Of a DNA stretch of 64,000 bases, positions 1 through 10,275 are shown one piece after another. The position numbers and the translations under genes were made by a program. Origin of the DNA: Actinacidiphila guanduensis. Its GTDB lineage: Bacteria > Actinomycetota > Actinomycetes > Streptomycetales > Streptomycetaceae. The stretch is from the NCBI RefSeq assembly GCF_900103985.1, contig NZ_FNIE01000008.1, positions 1 through 64,000 on the forward strand. Reading direction: 5' to 3'. The notes under the pieces are model-generated. The model did not search any database. It was not told the origin of the DNA and saw only the letters and a list, made by a program, of their open reading frames with translations. Each line of letters begins with the position of its first letter. Within the stretch, counting starts at the first letter, position 1.

Positions 1-3000
1 GGGCATGTGCTGGGTGCGGAGGGGGTGTTGTCGCAGGCGGGGGTGCGGCAGTTGCGCGGGGAGTTCCTGGCGCGGGTGTTCGCGGATCATCGGGAGGTGT
101 TCGGTGATCTGACGACGAACGGCCGTACGCCTTTGGAGTCGTCGGGCCCGGTACAGGTGGGCAGGGACGCGGGGGTAGCCGCCGGCGCTGTCACCGACGG
201 GGCAACTCCCGTGGCCGGGCGGCCGACCCCGGACTCCGTTCGGACGGCGGCCACGCCCGCCGAGCAGCCGCACACGGCGAACACGGCGAGCACGGACGGT
301 CGTTCGGCGCCCGCGGTCCGTACGACGGAGACGGACGTATCCGCGCCGGCAGCGGTGAACGGGCGCACGGCAACGGCGACCGGCGGCACGGAGGCCGACC
401 TCCCTGCGTCAGGTGCCCGTTCGGCCGCCGGCACCCCGGCGCCCGAAAGCGCGGTGGCGGGGAGCGCGGGCAATGCCGAGGCCAACCGCCCGGCGGACAG
501 CGGCAGTTCCGCTCCCGCTCCGGCATCTCATGCCGCCACCACGACCGCCGGTGCCGGGGCCGACCGCCCTGTGGAGCAGGCCCGTTCCGGTGCGGGCACG
601 CCGACGCCGTTGCCTCGTACGGTCGGTGGGCTCGACGGCGGGCGTGGCGGTGACGCCAGGGACCGTACGGCCGTCGCGCCCGAGCAGGTGTGGCAGGAGC
701 GGGTTGCCGCCCGGCTGGACGAGCTGCCCGGCAGGGTGGAGGCGCAGCTGGCCAAGGAGGCCGCCGCACGCAACGCCGTGGACGCCGTGCACGAAGCCGC
801 GAAGGGCTCCTGGCGGCAGGCACTGCCCGACCTGGGCAACCGTTTCACGGAGGCGTTCGGCCTGGGCACGCACGGCGCCGACAGCCGGGTCGAGCAGGCG
901 GCCGCGCTCTCGCTCGCCCGCGACGCCCACACCCGGATCGACGCCTGGGCCGCCGGGCAGGGCCCGAAGGACCCCGGGGGCACCCCGCTGCCCAGCGCCC
1001 GCCATGTCGCCGAGGAGGCCACCGCCCCCGCCGTCGCGCGTCACCACACCGCGCTGGCCGTCGCCCGCGCCACCGCCCTGGACGACGCCGCCCACGAAGC
1101 CCGCACCCTCGCCCGTCAGCAGCCCGGCAGCACCCCCGAGACCGTCGAGCGCGCCGTCCAGGAGCACACCGACCACGTCGGCGCCCTCTTCGACCGTCTC
1201 TTCCGCGGTGCGGGACCCGGCTCGCTCGACCACGCCGCCGCCACCTGGACCACCGAGCGCGGCGGCCTGACCGCGCGCCTGCACGAGGACGTGGGAGCCG
1301 CCGCGCCGCACGTACCGACCGAGACGGGCGAGCACGGGCCGCAGGCCGGACGCGAGGTGACGGATGAGGCCGTACGGTCGGTGCGGCAGGAGGTCAACAG
1401 GGCGCTGCGGGACCTGAAATGGCCCGGCACCGCCACCGAGGCGACCGTCCGCGCGCGCCTGTCCGACCTGCCCTCGCACATCGCCCGCCTGCCGCGGCGG
1501 GCGATCGGCGAGTGGATCGCGGGCACCCTCGCCAACCACGGCGACCCGCTGGGCCTGAGCGGCGGTGCCCCCCGCCCCGACAGCCCCGGCGGCTCCGCGC
1601 ACGAGGACGGTTCCGAGGCCGGCCCCTCGACCGCGCCCGTCCGCATCGACGAGCCGCCCGCCTCCGCCGTCACCCCCGAGCCGCCCGCCGTGCGCGGGAG
1701 CGGCACGGCCGCCGAACTCCCGCCCCCGCGGCTGCCGCGCTCCGCCTCCATGCCCGAACTCCGGGGCGCCGACAACCTGCGGCTCGACTCCGAGCCCCCC
1801 ACACCGCCCGCGCGCCCGGCGCCCCTCGCGCACCCGGCCGCCGCGCACGTGCCGGAGCCCTCGCCCTCACCCGAGGCCCGGCCCCGGTCCGAGGACGAGG
1901 GCACCGTGCCGGACCCCGAGGCCGTACGGGTGGCGCGGATGCTCGTCCCGCGGCCCACCGGGATGGACGAGGGCCTGCACGAGGCCGCAGTGCGGCAGGT
2001 CGCCGAGGTGGTGCGCGACCCCGACACCGGGTTCCGGATGTGGGACGGCGGTGTGCGGGTCGAGGTCGGCCGCGCGGTCACGGCCGCCGACCGCGGCGGC
2101 CGGACGGTCCGGCTGGACGCGGCGGACCTCGACGGAAGCGGGTTCGGCCGGGACGCCGTCGTACGGGAGGTGGCGCGGGCCCTGCACGCGCACGGGCTGA
2201 CGGACGGGGAGCGGGCCGCGGTCGCCGCCGCCCACGTACGGGCCCAACTCGCCGACCGGTACGGGCTGGTGGCGCCCACCGCCGACGCGTACTTCGGCGA
2301 CCTCACCGTCCGCCACCTGGACGGCTCCCCGCTGCTCCCGCCCCGCGAACTCGCCCCGCTGCTCGACCGGTTGTACGGCGGCCGCCCCGACACCCCCGTC
2401 GAGCGCGAGCAGTCGACGCCCACGCCCCCGCCGCTGCCGGACCCGCGCACCGACCGCGAGCGCTACCCGGAACTCTTCGGCACCGACGACGACTTCCTCT
2501 CCCGTGCCGCCGCCGGCCTGCGCGGCAACCGCGAGCGCTTCCCCGACCTGTTCGGCTCCGAGGAGGACTTCCTCGCCCCCCGCTCGCCGGACCGCTCCCG
2601 CCCGGTGGCCGAACTCCCGCCGGAGACGGCCCCCGTACGCAGCCAGGACCCCTCGTCCAGCCGCCCTGCTCCCGTACGGCGGCCGGTCGAGGACGTGGTG
2701 CGCGAGGCCACCGTGGAAGGGCCTCCGCCGGTCAGGGACACGTTGAGGGACACCCTCAAGGACACGGCGAGGGATACGGTCCGGGATACCGGCAGGGACA
2801 CGGCGAGGGACACGGTCCGGGACACAGGCAGGGACACGCCCAGGGACACCGTCAAGGACACGGTCAGCGAAGGGCCGGTGACCGAGGAGCAGCCACCGAA
2901 GGGGCAACCACCCAAGGAGAAGGCGGCCGCCTCCGAGGCCCCCGAGACCGTCAAGGTGCCCGAGGAGCCCAAGGAGCCCCAGGAGAGAGCCCCCGCGGCG

Positions 3001-6000
3001 CCCGAGACCGTCAAGGCCCCGGAGACACCGAAGGACCCCGAGGCTGCCGCCGAGAAGAAGGCCCCCGCCGAGGAGGACACCCCCGCACCGCCCAAGAAGA
3101 CGCCCGCCGAGCGCGAGGAGCCTCCCACGCCCCAGCGGCCGAAAGGGCGCAAGGGCAAGGAGCCCATGCGCGGCGAGCGCGGCCAGGACCGCCGCGGCGA
3201 CAGCTCCCGCCGTGATCCCCTCCCGGCCGGCCGCGGCCGGGACGACCCGGCGCGGGCCGAGCAGTGGCGGCGTCCCATCGGTGTGCCCCGGGCCGGGCTG
3301 CCGCACATCCCCGCCGTGGTGGAGCGGCTGCGGGCCTGGACGCGGGAGCTCGGCCACACCGTGCCCGAGGAGGTGTGGGACCGGTTGCCGCAGCGGCTGC
3401 TGTCGAACTACCCCTTCATGGTGGTGGGCCGCCGCGACCGCCCGGAGGGCCTGCTGGTGCCGCTCGGCCCGGTGGAGGCGCTGATCGGCCTCGACCCGGC
3501 CGACCCCCGCCCGTACGAGGGCTCGGGTCCGGTGAACGGGCGCCGGCTGCCGACCATCGCGGAGGAGGACGAGGGCGAGGACGGCGGGCCGGCCGCGAGC
3601 GGTGGCACCATGGTGGCGAAGCCGAAGGGCAGCATCCGCAAGCCCTACCGCGCGACCGCCACCGTCAACTCCTCCTTCGCCACCGGCGGCCATGCCCAGA
3701 CCGAGTCCGGCGGCACCTCGGCCACCCGCGTGGGCGCCTCCATGGGCTACGGCATCGGCCTGCCCGGCGTGGCCCACCTGCTCAACGTCGGCGCGGGCGT
3801 GTCCGGCACCGCGAACGCCTCCAGCCGCTCGCGCACCCACCTCGCGGACTCCGAGCGCGGCCACGTGGAGGACAACCGCGACGAGCGCGGCCCGCAACTG
3901 CTCTCCTACCGGGCGAACTGGCAGCTGCGGCTGCGCCCGGTGGACCAGGGCGCCGTGTGGCCGCCCGCCCGCGGGGTGCACGAGCCGGACAGCGAGTCGC
4001 TGCTGCTGTGGGTGGCCCGGCCGTACCTGGACCGGCCGGGCGAGCAGGTCGTGGCGACCGGCCCGGACGTGCGGACCGACCGCATCCCGGGCACCTACTT
4101 CGCCTCCGGCCTGACCGGCCTGCCCGAGCTGTTCGACGGGATCGGCCGGGCGATGGCCGAGGGCGGGCTGCAGCTGTCGGCCGACCCGCGCACCCGCAGC
4201 GAGCTGGTGCACCGGCTGTGGAACCTGCAGACCTTCCTGGACGAGGCCGTCAACTCCCGGCAGGGCTACACCTTCCGGCTGCACGACCGCTACGGGCGCA
4301 CCGTGGCGACGGTCCGCGTGCACAGCGAGCGGGTGCTGCCCGGCGAGGAGCAGGTGGTCGGCGCCACGAGCAGCACCGCGCACCTGGAGAACGTGCGCAC
4401 ATCCATCGACGGCATCGGCGGCGGCCACACCCTCGCGCAGAGCTCCACCCTGACCCCGCTCACCGCCGAACTCGACATGCTGCCCAGCCCCGTCAGCCAC
4501 CCCGACGCCGGACTCGGGGTGAACCTCAGCCTGTCGACCACCTGGAACAGCTCGGAGGCGGTGGGCTCCATGCGCACCGGCCTGTGGGTGATGGTGCCCC
4601 GCTTCAGCGGCCCGACCTCCGCCTACGTGGGCAGCTTCCGGCACTACGCCGAGGTCACGCTGCGCAGCGGCGGCGCCGACGACGTCCACGTCACCGACCC
4701 GGTGCCGGGCGACGCGCTGATCCGCGTGCCGCGGCACGAGGCGTTCCGGCACGGCTTCCCCGTCGACCGCGACGCGCTGCACGACGACTCCACGGTCACC
4801 GGCGACACCGTGCCCTACCGGCCGGACGCGATCAAGGACGCGCCCTCGGCCGAGCAGCGCCAGGCGCGCCCGCTGCCCGCCCACCTGTCCGACCCCGCCC
4901 GCTACACTGGCATCGGCATGGGCCTGGTGGAGGTGCACGAGGAGACCGCCGACCGCCTCTACGACGCCATCTCCGGGGTGCTCGACCGGCACGGCTTCCT
5001 GCTGCCCGACCAGGACAACCCGATCGGCGGCCGCTCCTGGTGGCAGCTCGGCTCGGGCCTGGACAGCCGGGTCGACAACGAGGACATCCTCCGCAAGTTC
5101 CTGGTCGACGGCCTGCCCTCGCACCACGACCGGATGCACCAGTCCGACGGGATGGTCCTGGAGCTGCACCGCAGGCGCGGCTTCGCCGGGGTGGAGTTCG
5201 ACGTCGACACCGCCCGCATCACCATCACCGCCACCCGCACCAAACCGGTGGAGTTCCTGGACTCCGCCTCCGACCACCACCTGGTCAACCTCGCCATGGG
5301 CATGGACAGTGCCTCGGCCACCGCCTCGGGCGGGCACAGCGTGTCGGCGGCACTGCGGGTCAAGGGCTCCTTCCGGCAGCTGCTGGGCGGCGCCGAGGGC
5401 TTCGGCGTCAACTTCGGCCGCTCCGCCTCCGACTCGGTCTTCTACCTCAACAACCGCCCCGAGCTGCTGGAGTACGGCGAGGGCGACTTCCTGCGGGTGC
5501 GCGTCACCAGCACCTACACCGCCACGATCACCTTCCGGCACAGCGGCTGGGCCGGAAGCGTCAACCCCGGGCGCAGGGACCCCGCGCCGGTGCACGTGAC
5601 CGACCAGCCGGTGATCGCGCGGGTGCTGCCGCTCGGCGACGGCCGGCAGGGCTACGCCCCCGGACCGAAGGACACCACGCCCGCCCGCGTGCTGGACCAG
5701 GCGGTCATCTACCACCTGGACACCAGCGGCTTCCGCCGGGTGCTGTCCGACGCGATGGGTGCCGACCTCGACGGGCCGTCCGGCCCGGCCGCCCGCGTCG
5801 CCGACTCCATGACCGCCTCCCTGCGCGCCCACCTGAAGGAGGCCGCCTTCGGCGCGCTGACCACCGACCAGGTCTTCGACAACGGCCTGTTCCGCGACAC
5901 CCACGTCGCGGTGGACGTGAAAGCATCGCTGGGCCGCTCGGACTTCATCGGCGCCACCGACAAGGCGTTCGTGCACGGCATCATCAAGCTGTGGCTGGCG

Positions 6001-9000
6001 CAGTCCACCATCAGCACCTCGACCTCGCGCGGGGTGACCTGGATCCAGGCCGACGTCACCGCCGGCGGGCCCAACGCGGCCGGCACCGTGAACACCTCGG
6101 GCGGCGCCGACGCCAGCCGGCACTTCCAGTTCAACTCCTCGCAGAGCCACGGCGTCGCCGGCGCCAAGGAGCTGATCGCGCTCAGCTTCTCGCACGTCTA
6201 CCTCTACCGCTCGCACGCCGACTTCGACATCAGCTCCGTGCGCGAGGCCCACGGCAAGCTCGCCCCCGCCTCCTACCGGCCCGGCAGCCGCCAGGTGCGC
6301 GGCCGCGAGGTGATGTACCTGGTGCCCGAGCCGGAGGCGCTCGGCCACTACGCGAGCGGCGACCTGCCCGTCTCCCACCAGCAGCTCACCGACGCCATGG
6401 ACCGCTGGGCCGCCGGCGACCTGAAGCTGCACCCCAACACCGCGGCCGGTGTGCTCGCCCGCTGGCAGCAGACCCCCCAGGGCAAGGCCGCCGCCGCCCC
6501 GTACGCCACCGCGCTCCACCGGCGCCACCACGACGAGGCCGACGTCGTGTGGGACGCCCGGGCCCGCGCCGACTTCGCCGCCGCCTTCCCGCACCTGCCG
6601 CTGGACGCGCGCGCCAACCCGCTGGCGTCCCTGCGGCTGCCGGAGTACCTGACCCGCGAGGACGTCGGCGGCAGCCTGCTCGGCCACAGCAACGTGCTGA
6701 GCATCGACCACAAGGGCGGCCTGTCCACGGCCGACCTGTTCCGGCAGGCGGTGGACGACGCGGCGCCCGGCCTGCTCACCCACAGCCCCGACCTGTGGAC
6801 CGCGGGCGGCCGCCACATCGGCCGCCTGCAGGGCTCGCTCGACACCGTCGTGGGCCTGTTCGGCCGGGGCCGCGACGACGCCGCCTACGAGGACCTGCTG
6901 TCGGCCAACGGCGCCGAGTTCTACCTCACCAACCAGGTCGGCTGGTTCCTCGCCGACGTGGTCAAGGTGACGATCCGGGCCCGGCTGCTGCCCGGCGCCA
7001 CCGTCGTCGGCCGGCGCGCCGACGCCGGCCTGGAGAACTACAGCCACCACTACACCAACACCTCGGTGGGCACCTCGCGCGACGACACCCAGTCCGTCAC
7101 CGCCGGCAAGATCGGCGCCTCGCGGGCCAACGGCGGCGGTGGTGCCGCCCTCGCCGCCGGCAGCGGCGTCCACCGCGGCACCGCCCACAGCGAGGCCGGC
7201 GTCCAGGAGCAGACCGTCTACAGCTGGAACGGCCTGGCCGAGGTGCACGTCCCGCACTACTTCACCGTCACCGCGGTCCGCCTCGACATGGCCCACCGCC
7301 CGCTCAACGAGCTGGCCATCGGCGCCTTCCGGGCCGCGCGGGGCCTGGGCGAGCCCGGCATCGCCCGGGCCCGCGGCATCACCCGGCTGCAACTGCCCGG
7401 CGCCCTCGTCGACGCCACGCCGCACCCGCGGGCCGACCCGCTGGCCACCCTCGCCGACCCGCCGTCGGCCGCCGCCGGCTCCTCCCACCGGCCCGCCCCC
7501 ACCTTCGACCGCGACCTGCGGCGGCTGCCCAAGCTGCCCGGCGACGCCTACGTCGCCGGCGTGGTCGTGGACGACGCGCTGCCCGCCGCCCGCCGCATGC
7601 TGCGGCAGGCGTTCGGCAGCGCCGCCGACGCCGAGCGCTACCGCGGCAGCCCCTCCCTGCCGGTGCTGCTCTCGCGCACCCACCTGGCCAACGTGCTCGG
7701 CCGGATGGGCCCGCAGGACCGGGTGCTGCTCGCCGAGCACCTCTTCGTGCCCGGCCGCTCCTCCTACGGCCTGCGGCTGTACCTGCACAGCAGCGCCTAC
7801 GACCTGCAGGTGCTCTCCGACATCGACGGCACCGGCACCGGCCGCTACAACAAGCACCAGAGCGGCACGAGCGTGTCGGCGAGCACCGACCACTGGCGGC
7901 CCACCCTGTCGGCCAACGGCAACGCCGGCAGCCCCTTCGCCCGGCACCCCGCCGACTCCGGCTCGGGCTCCAGCAGCGCCAACCACCTCACCTCGCTGGC
8001 CCACGCCGCCGCCGGCACCAACAACTACCGCCGCGAGCAGCACGTCAAGCAGCAGGGCGACACGCAACTGGTCCGCATCCGGGTCCAACTACGGCTGCAC
8101 GCCCAGGGCTTCCACCGGCACATCTTCACCAGGCCGACGTCCGACGGGGAGTTCACCAGCGAGCCGATCAACGGCGAGATGTACGTGGAGATGTCGCGCG
8201 ACGAGGTCGCCCAGGTCCGCGCCCAGCTCACCGAGATCCGCCGCAGCACCGCCGGGCAGTACGCGCACTGGCGCCAGGCGGCAGCCGCCCGCCCGATCGA
8301 CCTCGCCCCGCTGCTGCTGGGCGCCGCGACCGCGCCCGGCGCCGACCCCACCCGGGCCGACCTCGCCGTCAGTCGCCTGGTGCGCGAGGACGTCGGGACG
8401 CCGGCGCCGCGCGGCCTCGCGTTCACCGTGGACGGCGACCACCTCGCGCTCGAAGGGCACCGCGCGATCCTGTCGTGGGCGGTCAACACCCTCTCCGACG
8501 ACCACGCCGCCATCCGCACCACCGACCCCTCCGCGGCGCCCCCCGACGAGATCCGCTCCTTCACCGACCGGCTGCGCGCCCTGCCCGCCGCCCCCGACCC
8601 GGCCCGGACCGCCGCGTGGCGCACCGCCACCCGCGAGGTCGTGGCCGCCGTGCAGAAGTACCACGTCCAGCGGCCCGACAACCCGCTGCGCGACGAGGCC
8701 CCGCTGCCGCCCAGGGCGACCTTCGCCGCCGTGGACCCGCGCGCCCTGGCCCGCGACCTCGCCCACCACCTCGACGCCTACGTCCGCTACGTGCCCCACG
8801 GCACCCCGGACGCCCCCCAGTGGATCGCCCCCGACGGCCGGATCCACACCGCGCAGCCCACCCCGCCCGCGATGCCGGCCAGCGTGCTGCACGCCTTCAC
8901 CCCGGCGCCGGTCCGGATGGGGCGGCTGCGCTCGGCAGCCACGGCCGTCCGCGCCACCCGCCTCGCGCTGAGCAGCGCCCCGCCGGTCCCCTCGGACCTC

Positions 9001-9228
9001 GTCACCGGCAAGTCCCCGGGCTGGTACGCCGGGAAGCTGCCGCACACCGCCCGCGCCGGCCACGAGGTCAACCGGCCGTCCGGCAGCGGCACCGCGCACC
9101 GGGACACCCCGGCCCCGCCCCCGATCCCGATGCCGGCCCCGATGTCGTCCCCGCCCCCGATCCCGACACCGGTCCCCTTCCCGGCCCCCGCGCCCGCCGT
9201 TGTGCCGGAGCCCGCGCCCGCCGAGTGA
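1..9228 (+). CDS. Giant modular protein, 5' end outside window
   Basis: I do not recognise this protein. The frame is open from base 1; the first in-window start codon is GTG at 7, giving at least 3073 residues, and the true start is probably upstream. Numbering from that GTG, residues 1-700 are Ala/Pro/Thr-rich and look disordered. A small folded segment lies near 640-800. A motif of the form RERxPxLFGxxxDFL occurs at 817 and again at 842. A DTxR tract covers 911-953, followed by a Pro/Glu/Lys-rich linker to about 1070. From about 1200 to 2750 there are roughly six repeats, each a Ser/Thr/Gly-rich strand, a Gly-rich turn and a strand of alternating hydrophobics (near 1212, 1453, 1766, 1999, 2349 and 2618). 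The C-terminus is a Pro-rich tail. No catalytic motif or clear membrane segment was seen. Giant actinobacterial polymorphic-toxin or surface proteins have similar architecture, but that is only an inference. Confidence 0.85.
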   Translation, partial: GHVLGAEGVLSQAGVRQLRGEFLARVFADHREVFGDLTTNGRTPLESSGPVQVGRDAGVAAGAVTDGATPVAGRPTPDSVRTAATPAEQPHTANTASTDGRSAPAVRTTETDVSAPAAVNGRTATATGGTEADLPASGARSAAGTPAPESAVAGSAGNAEANRPADSGSSAPAPASHAATTTAGAGADRPVEQARSGAGTPTPLPRTVGGLDGGRGGDARDRTAVAPEQVWQERVAARLDELPGRVEAQLAKEAAARNAVDAVHEAAKGSWRQALPDLGNRFTEAFGLGTHGADSRVEQAAALSLARDAHTRIDAWAAGQGPKDPGGTPLPSARHVAEEATAPAVARHHTALAVARATALDDAAHEARTLARQQPGSTPETVERAVQEHTDHVGALFDRLFRGAGPGSLDHAAATWTTERGGLTARLHEDVGAAAPHVPTETGEHGPQAGREVTDEAVRSVRQEVNRALRDLKWPGTATEATVRARLSDLPSHIARLPRRAIGEWIAGTLANHGDPLGLSGGAPRPDSPGGSAHEDGSEAGPSTAPVRIDEPPASAVTPEPPAVRGSGTAAELPPPRLPRSASMPELRGADNLRLDSEPPTPPARPAPLAHPAAAHVPEPSPSPEARPRSEDEGTVPDPEAVRVARMLVPRPTGMDEGLHEAAVRQVAEVVRDPDTGFRMWDGGVRVEVGRAVTAADRGGRTVRLDAADLDGSGFGRDAVVREVARALHAHGLTDGERAAVAAAHVRAQLADRYGLVAPTADAYFGDLTVRHLDGSPLLPPRELAPLLDRLYGGRPDTPVEREQSTPTPPPLPDPRTDRERYPELFGTDDDFLSRAAAGLRGNRERFPDLFGSEEDFLAPRSPDRSRPVAELPPETAPVRSQDPSSSRPAPVRRPVEDVVREATVEGPPPVRDTLRDTLKDTARDTVRDTGRDTARDTVRDTGRDTPRDTVKDTVSEGPVTEEQPPKGQPPKEKAAASEAPETVKVPEEPKEPQERAPAAPETVKAPETPKDPEAAAEKKAPAEEDTPAPPKKTPAEREEPPTPQRPKGRKGKEPMRGERGQDRRGDSSRRDPLPAGRGRDDPARAEQWRRPIGVPRAGLPHIPAVVERLRAWTRELGHTVPEEVWDRLPQRLLSNYPFMVVGRRDRPEGLLVPLGPVEALIGLDPADPRPYEGSGPVNGRRLPTIAEEDEGEDGGPAASGGTMVAKPKGSIRKPYRATATVNSSFATGGHAQTESGGTSATRVGASMGYGIGLPGVAHLLNVGAGVSGTANASSRSRTHLADSERGHVEDNRDERGPQLLSYRANWQLRLRPVDQGAVWPPARGVHEPDSESLLLWVARPYLDRPGEQVVATGPDVRTDRIPGTYFASGLTGLPELFDGIGRAMAEGGLQLSADPRTRSELVHRLWNLQTFLDEAVNSRQGYTFRLHDRYGRTVATVRVHSERVLPGEEQVVGATSSTAHLENVRTSIDGIGGGHTLAQSSTLTPLTAELDMLPSPVSHPDAGLGVNLSLSTTWNSSEAVGSMRTGLWVMVPRFSGPTSAYVGSFRHYAEVTLRSGGADDVHVTDPVPGDALIRVPRHEAFRHGFPVDRDALHDDSTVTGDTVPYRPDAIKDAPSAEQRQARPLPAHLSDPARYTGIGMGLVEVHEETADRLYDAISGVLDRHGFLLPDQDNPIGGRSWWQLGSGLDSRVDNEDILRKFLVDGLPSHHDRMHQSDGMVLELHRRRGFAGVEFDVDTARITITATRTKPVEFLDSASDHHLVNLAMGMDSASATASGGHSVSAALRVKGSFRQLLGGAEGFGVNFGRSASDSVFYLNNRPELLEYGEGDFLRVRVTSTYTATITFRHSGWAGSVNPGRRDPAPVHVTDQPVIARVLPLGDGRQGYAPGPKDTTPARVLDQAVIYHLDTSGFRRVLSDAMGADLDGPSGPAARVADSMTASLRAHLKEAAFGALTTDQVFDNGLFRDTHVAVDVKASLGRSDFIGATDKAFVHGIIKLWLAQSTISTSTSRGVTWIQADVTAGGPNAAGTVNTSGGADASRHFQFNSSQSHGVAGAKELIALSFSHVYLYRSHADFDISSVREAHGKLAPASYRPGSRQVRGREVMYLVPEPEALGHYASGDLPVSHQQLTDAMDRWAAGDLKLHPNTAAGVLARWQQTPQGKAAAAPYATALHRRHHDEADVVWDARARADFAAAFPHLPLDARANPLASLRLPEYLTREDVGGSLLGHSNVLSIDHKGGLSTADLFRQAVDDAAPGLLTHSPDLWTAGGRHIGRLQGSLDTVVGLFGRGRDDAAYEDLLSANGAEFYLTNQVGWFLADVVKVTIRARLLPGATVVGRRADAGLENYSHHYTNTSVGTSRDDTQSVTAGKIGASRANGGGGAALAAGSGVHRGTAHSEAGVQEQTVYSWNGLAEVHVPHYFTVTAVRLDMAHRPLNELAIGAFRAARGLGEPGIARARGITRLQLPGALVDATPHPRADPLATLADPPSAAAGSSHRPAPTFDRDLRRLPKLPGDAYVAGVVVDDALPAARRMLRQAFGSAADAERYRGSPSLPVLLSRTHLANVLGRMGPQDRVLLAEHLFVPGRSSYGLRLYLHSSAYDLQVLSDIDGTGTGRYNKHQSGTSVSASTDHWRPTLSANGNAGSPFARHPADSGSGSSSANHLTSLAHAAAGTNNYRREQHVKQQGDTQLVRIRVQLRLHAQGFHRHIFTRPTSDGEFTSEPINGEMYVEMSRDEVAQVRAQLTEIRRSTAGQYAHWRQAAAARPIDLAPLLLGAATAPGADPTRADLAVSRLVREDVGTPAPRGLAFTVDGDHLALEGHRAILSWAVNTLSDDHAAIRTTDPSAAPPDEIRSFTDRLRALPAAPDPARTAAWRTATREVVAAVQKYHVQRPDNPLRDEAPLPPRATFAAVDPRALARDLAHHLDAYVRYVPHGTPDAPQWIAPDGRIHTAQPTPPAMPASVLHAFTPAPVRMGRLRSAATAVRATRLALSSAPPVPSDLVTGKSPGWYAGKLPHTARAGHEVNRPSGSGTAHRDTPAPPPIPMPAPMSSPPPIPTPVPFPAPAPAVVPEPAPAE
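2737..2865 (+). repeat. 12-nt tandem repeat encoding DTxR units
   Basis: Eleven consecutive 12-base units, in frame within the giant gene, encode Asp-Thr-x-Arg/Lys with x being Leu, Ala, Val, Gly or Pro (residues 911-953). The units differ mainly at the third residue and at wobble bases. This is typical of slippage-driven growth of a linker. Confidence 0.9.
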
Positions 9229-9276
9229 CCCGCCGGGTGACCCCTGCGGGCGGGTCGGCCCCGGGCACGCAAAGGA

Positions 9277-9316
9277 CCCGGCCCGTACCGCAGGAGGAGC
9301 TGCGGCACGGGCCGGG
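9277..9316. terminator. Two-way hairpin between convergent genes
   Basis: A perfect 10-bp stem (9277-9286 with 9307-9316) is extended after one mismatch by a 6-bp inner stem (9288-9293 with 9300-9305) around a 6-base loop. It sits between the giant gene stop at 9228 and the MalG-like gene stop at 9343, so it probably ends both transcripts. There is no U-tract, as is usual in these genomes. Confidence 0.85.
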
Positions 9317-9342
9317 CCTCAGGGAGGCACAGGTACTTCTCG

Positions 9343-10275
9343 TCACTTCACCGAGCCAGCCATCACCCCCTCCACGAAGTGCCGCTGGAAGGCGAAGAAG
9401 ACGATCAGCGGCACGATCAGGGACAGGAAGGCACCCGGCGCGAGCACGTCGATGTTCGCGCCGAACTGCCGCATCTGGGACTGCAGCGCCACGGTCAGCG
9501 GCTGCGAGCGGCTGTCGGCGAAGATCAGCGAGACCAGCAGGTCGTTCCACACCCACAGGAACTGGAAGATGGTCAGGCTGGCCAGCGCCGGGCGGCCGAC
9601 CGGCAGGATCAGCCGGGTGAAGATCGTCCACTCGCTGCCGCCGTCCATCCGGGCGGCCTCCAGCATCTCCCGGGGGATCTCCGCGAAGTAGTTGCGCAGC
9701 AGGAAGATCGCGAACGGCAGCCCGTAGGCGACGTGGAAGAGGATCACGCCGTAGATCGAGCCGAAGATGCCGATCGCGCCGAAGAACCGGGCCACCGGCA
9801 GCAGGCCGATCTGCACCGGCACCACCAGCATCCCGACGACGACGAGGAACACCGCGTCGCGGCCCGGGAACTCCAGCCAGGCGAAGGCGTAGCCGGCCAG
9901 CGCCGCGATCACCACGACGGCGGCGGTGGCCGGCACCGAGATCAGCACCGTGTTCCAGAACGCGTGCGTGATGTCGCCGTTGTCCAGCAGGTGCGAGTAG
10001 TTGGAGAAGGTGAGCGTGGAGGGGTGGGTGAAGGCCGTCCACCAGCCGGAGGAGTCCTCCTGGGCGCCCGGCCGCAGCGAGGAGACCAGCAGGCCCACGG
10101 TCGGGGTCAGCCAGACCAGGCCGACCACCACCAGCACGGCCTGCACGGCGCCGCTGCGCAGGATGCCGCCGGCCCGGCGGGCCAGTCGGGAGCCGGCCGG
10201 CGGACGGGGGACCGCCGGGCCGGGACGGGCGGGGGCGGCGGCGGGCGCCGGGCCCGCGCTGCTCGCGAGAGTCAT
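9343..10275 (-). CDS. Carbohydrate ABC transporter permease, MalG-like
   Basis: This is the inner-membrane permease subunit of a CUT1-type sugar importer, 310 residues. After a Pro/Ala-rich cytoplasmic N-terminus, about six transmembrane helices can be read. The EAA loop that docks the ATPase is visible as EAARMDGGSEWTIF in the last third. The ATG start at 10275 overlaps the stop of the MalF-like gene (ATGA), so the two are translationally coupled. It is the last gene of the sugar-uptake locus. No ATPase gene is nearby, and in streptomycetes such importers commonly share the MsiK ATPase, which is the likely partner here. Confidence 0.93.
   Translation of the reverse strand: MTLASSAGPAPAAAPARPGPAVPRPPAGSRLARRAGGILRSGAVQAVLVVVGLVWLTPTVGLLVSSLRPGAQEDSSGWWTAFTHPSTLTFSNYSHLLDNGDITHAFWNTVLISVPATAAVVVIAALAGYAFAWLEFPGRDAVFLVVVGMLVVPVQIGLLPVARFFGAIGIFGSIYGVILFHVAYGLPFAIFLLRNYFAEIPREMLEAARMDGGSEWTIFTRLILPVGRPALASLTIFQFLWVWNDLLVSLIFADSRSQPLTVALQSQMRQFGANIDVLAPGAFLSLIVPLIVFFAFQRHFVEGVMAGSVK

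Noticed and set aside
1867..8088. A 2073-codon open frame on the minus strand
   Set aside because: It is antisense to the giant gene and reads as Gly/Val/Arg-rich noise caused by third-position GC bias.
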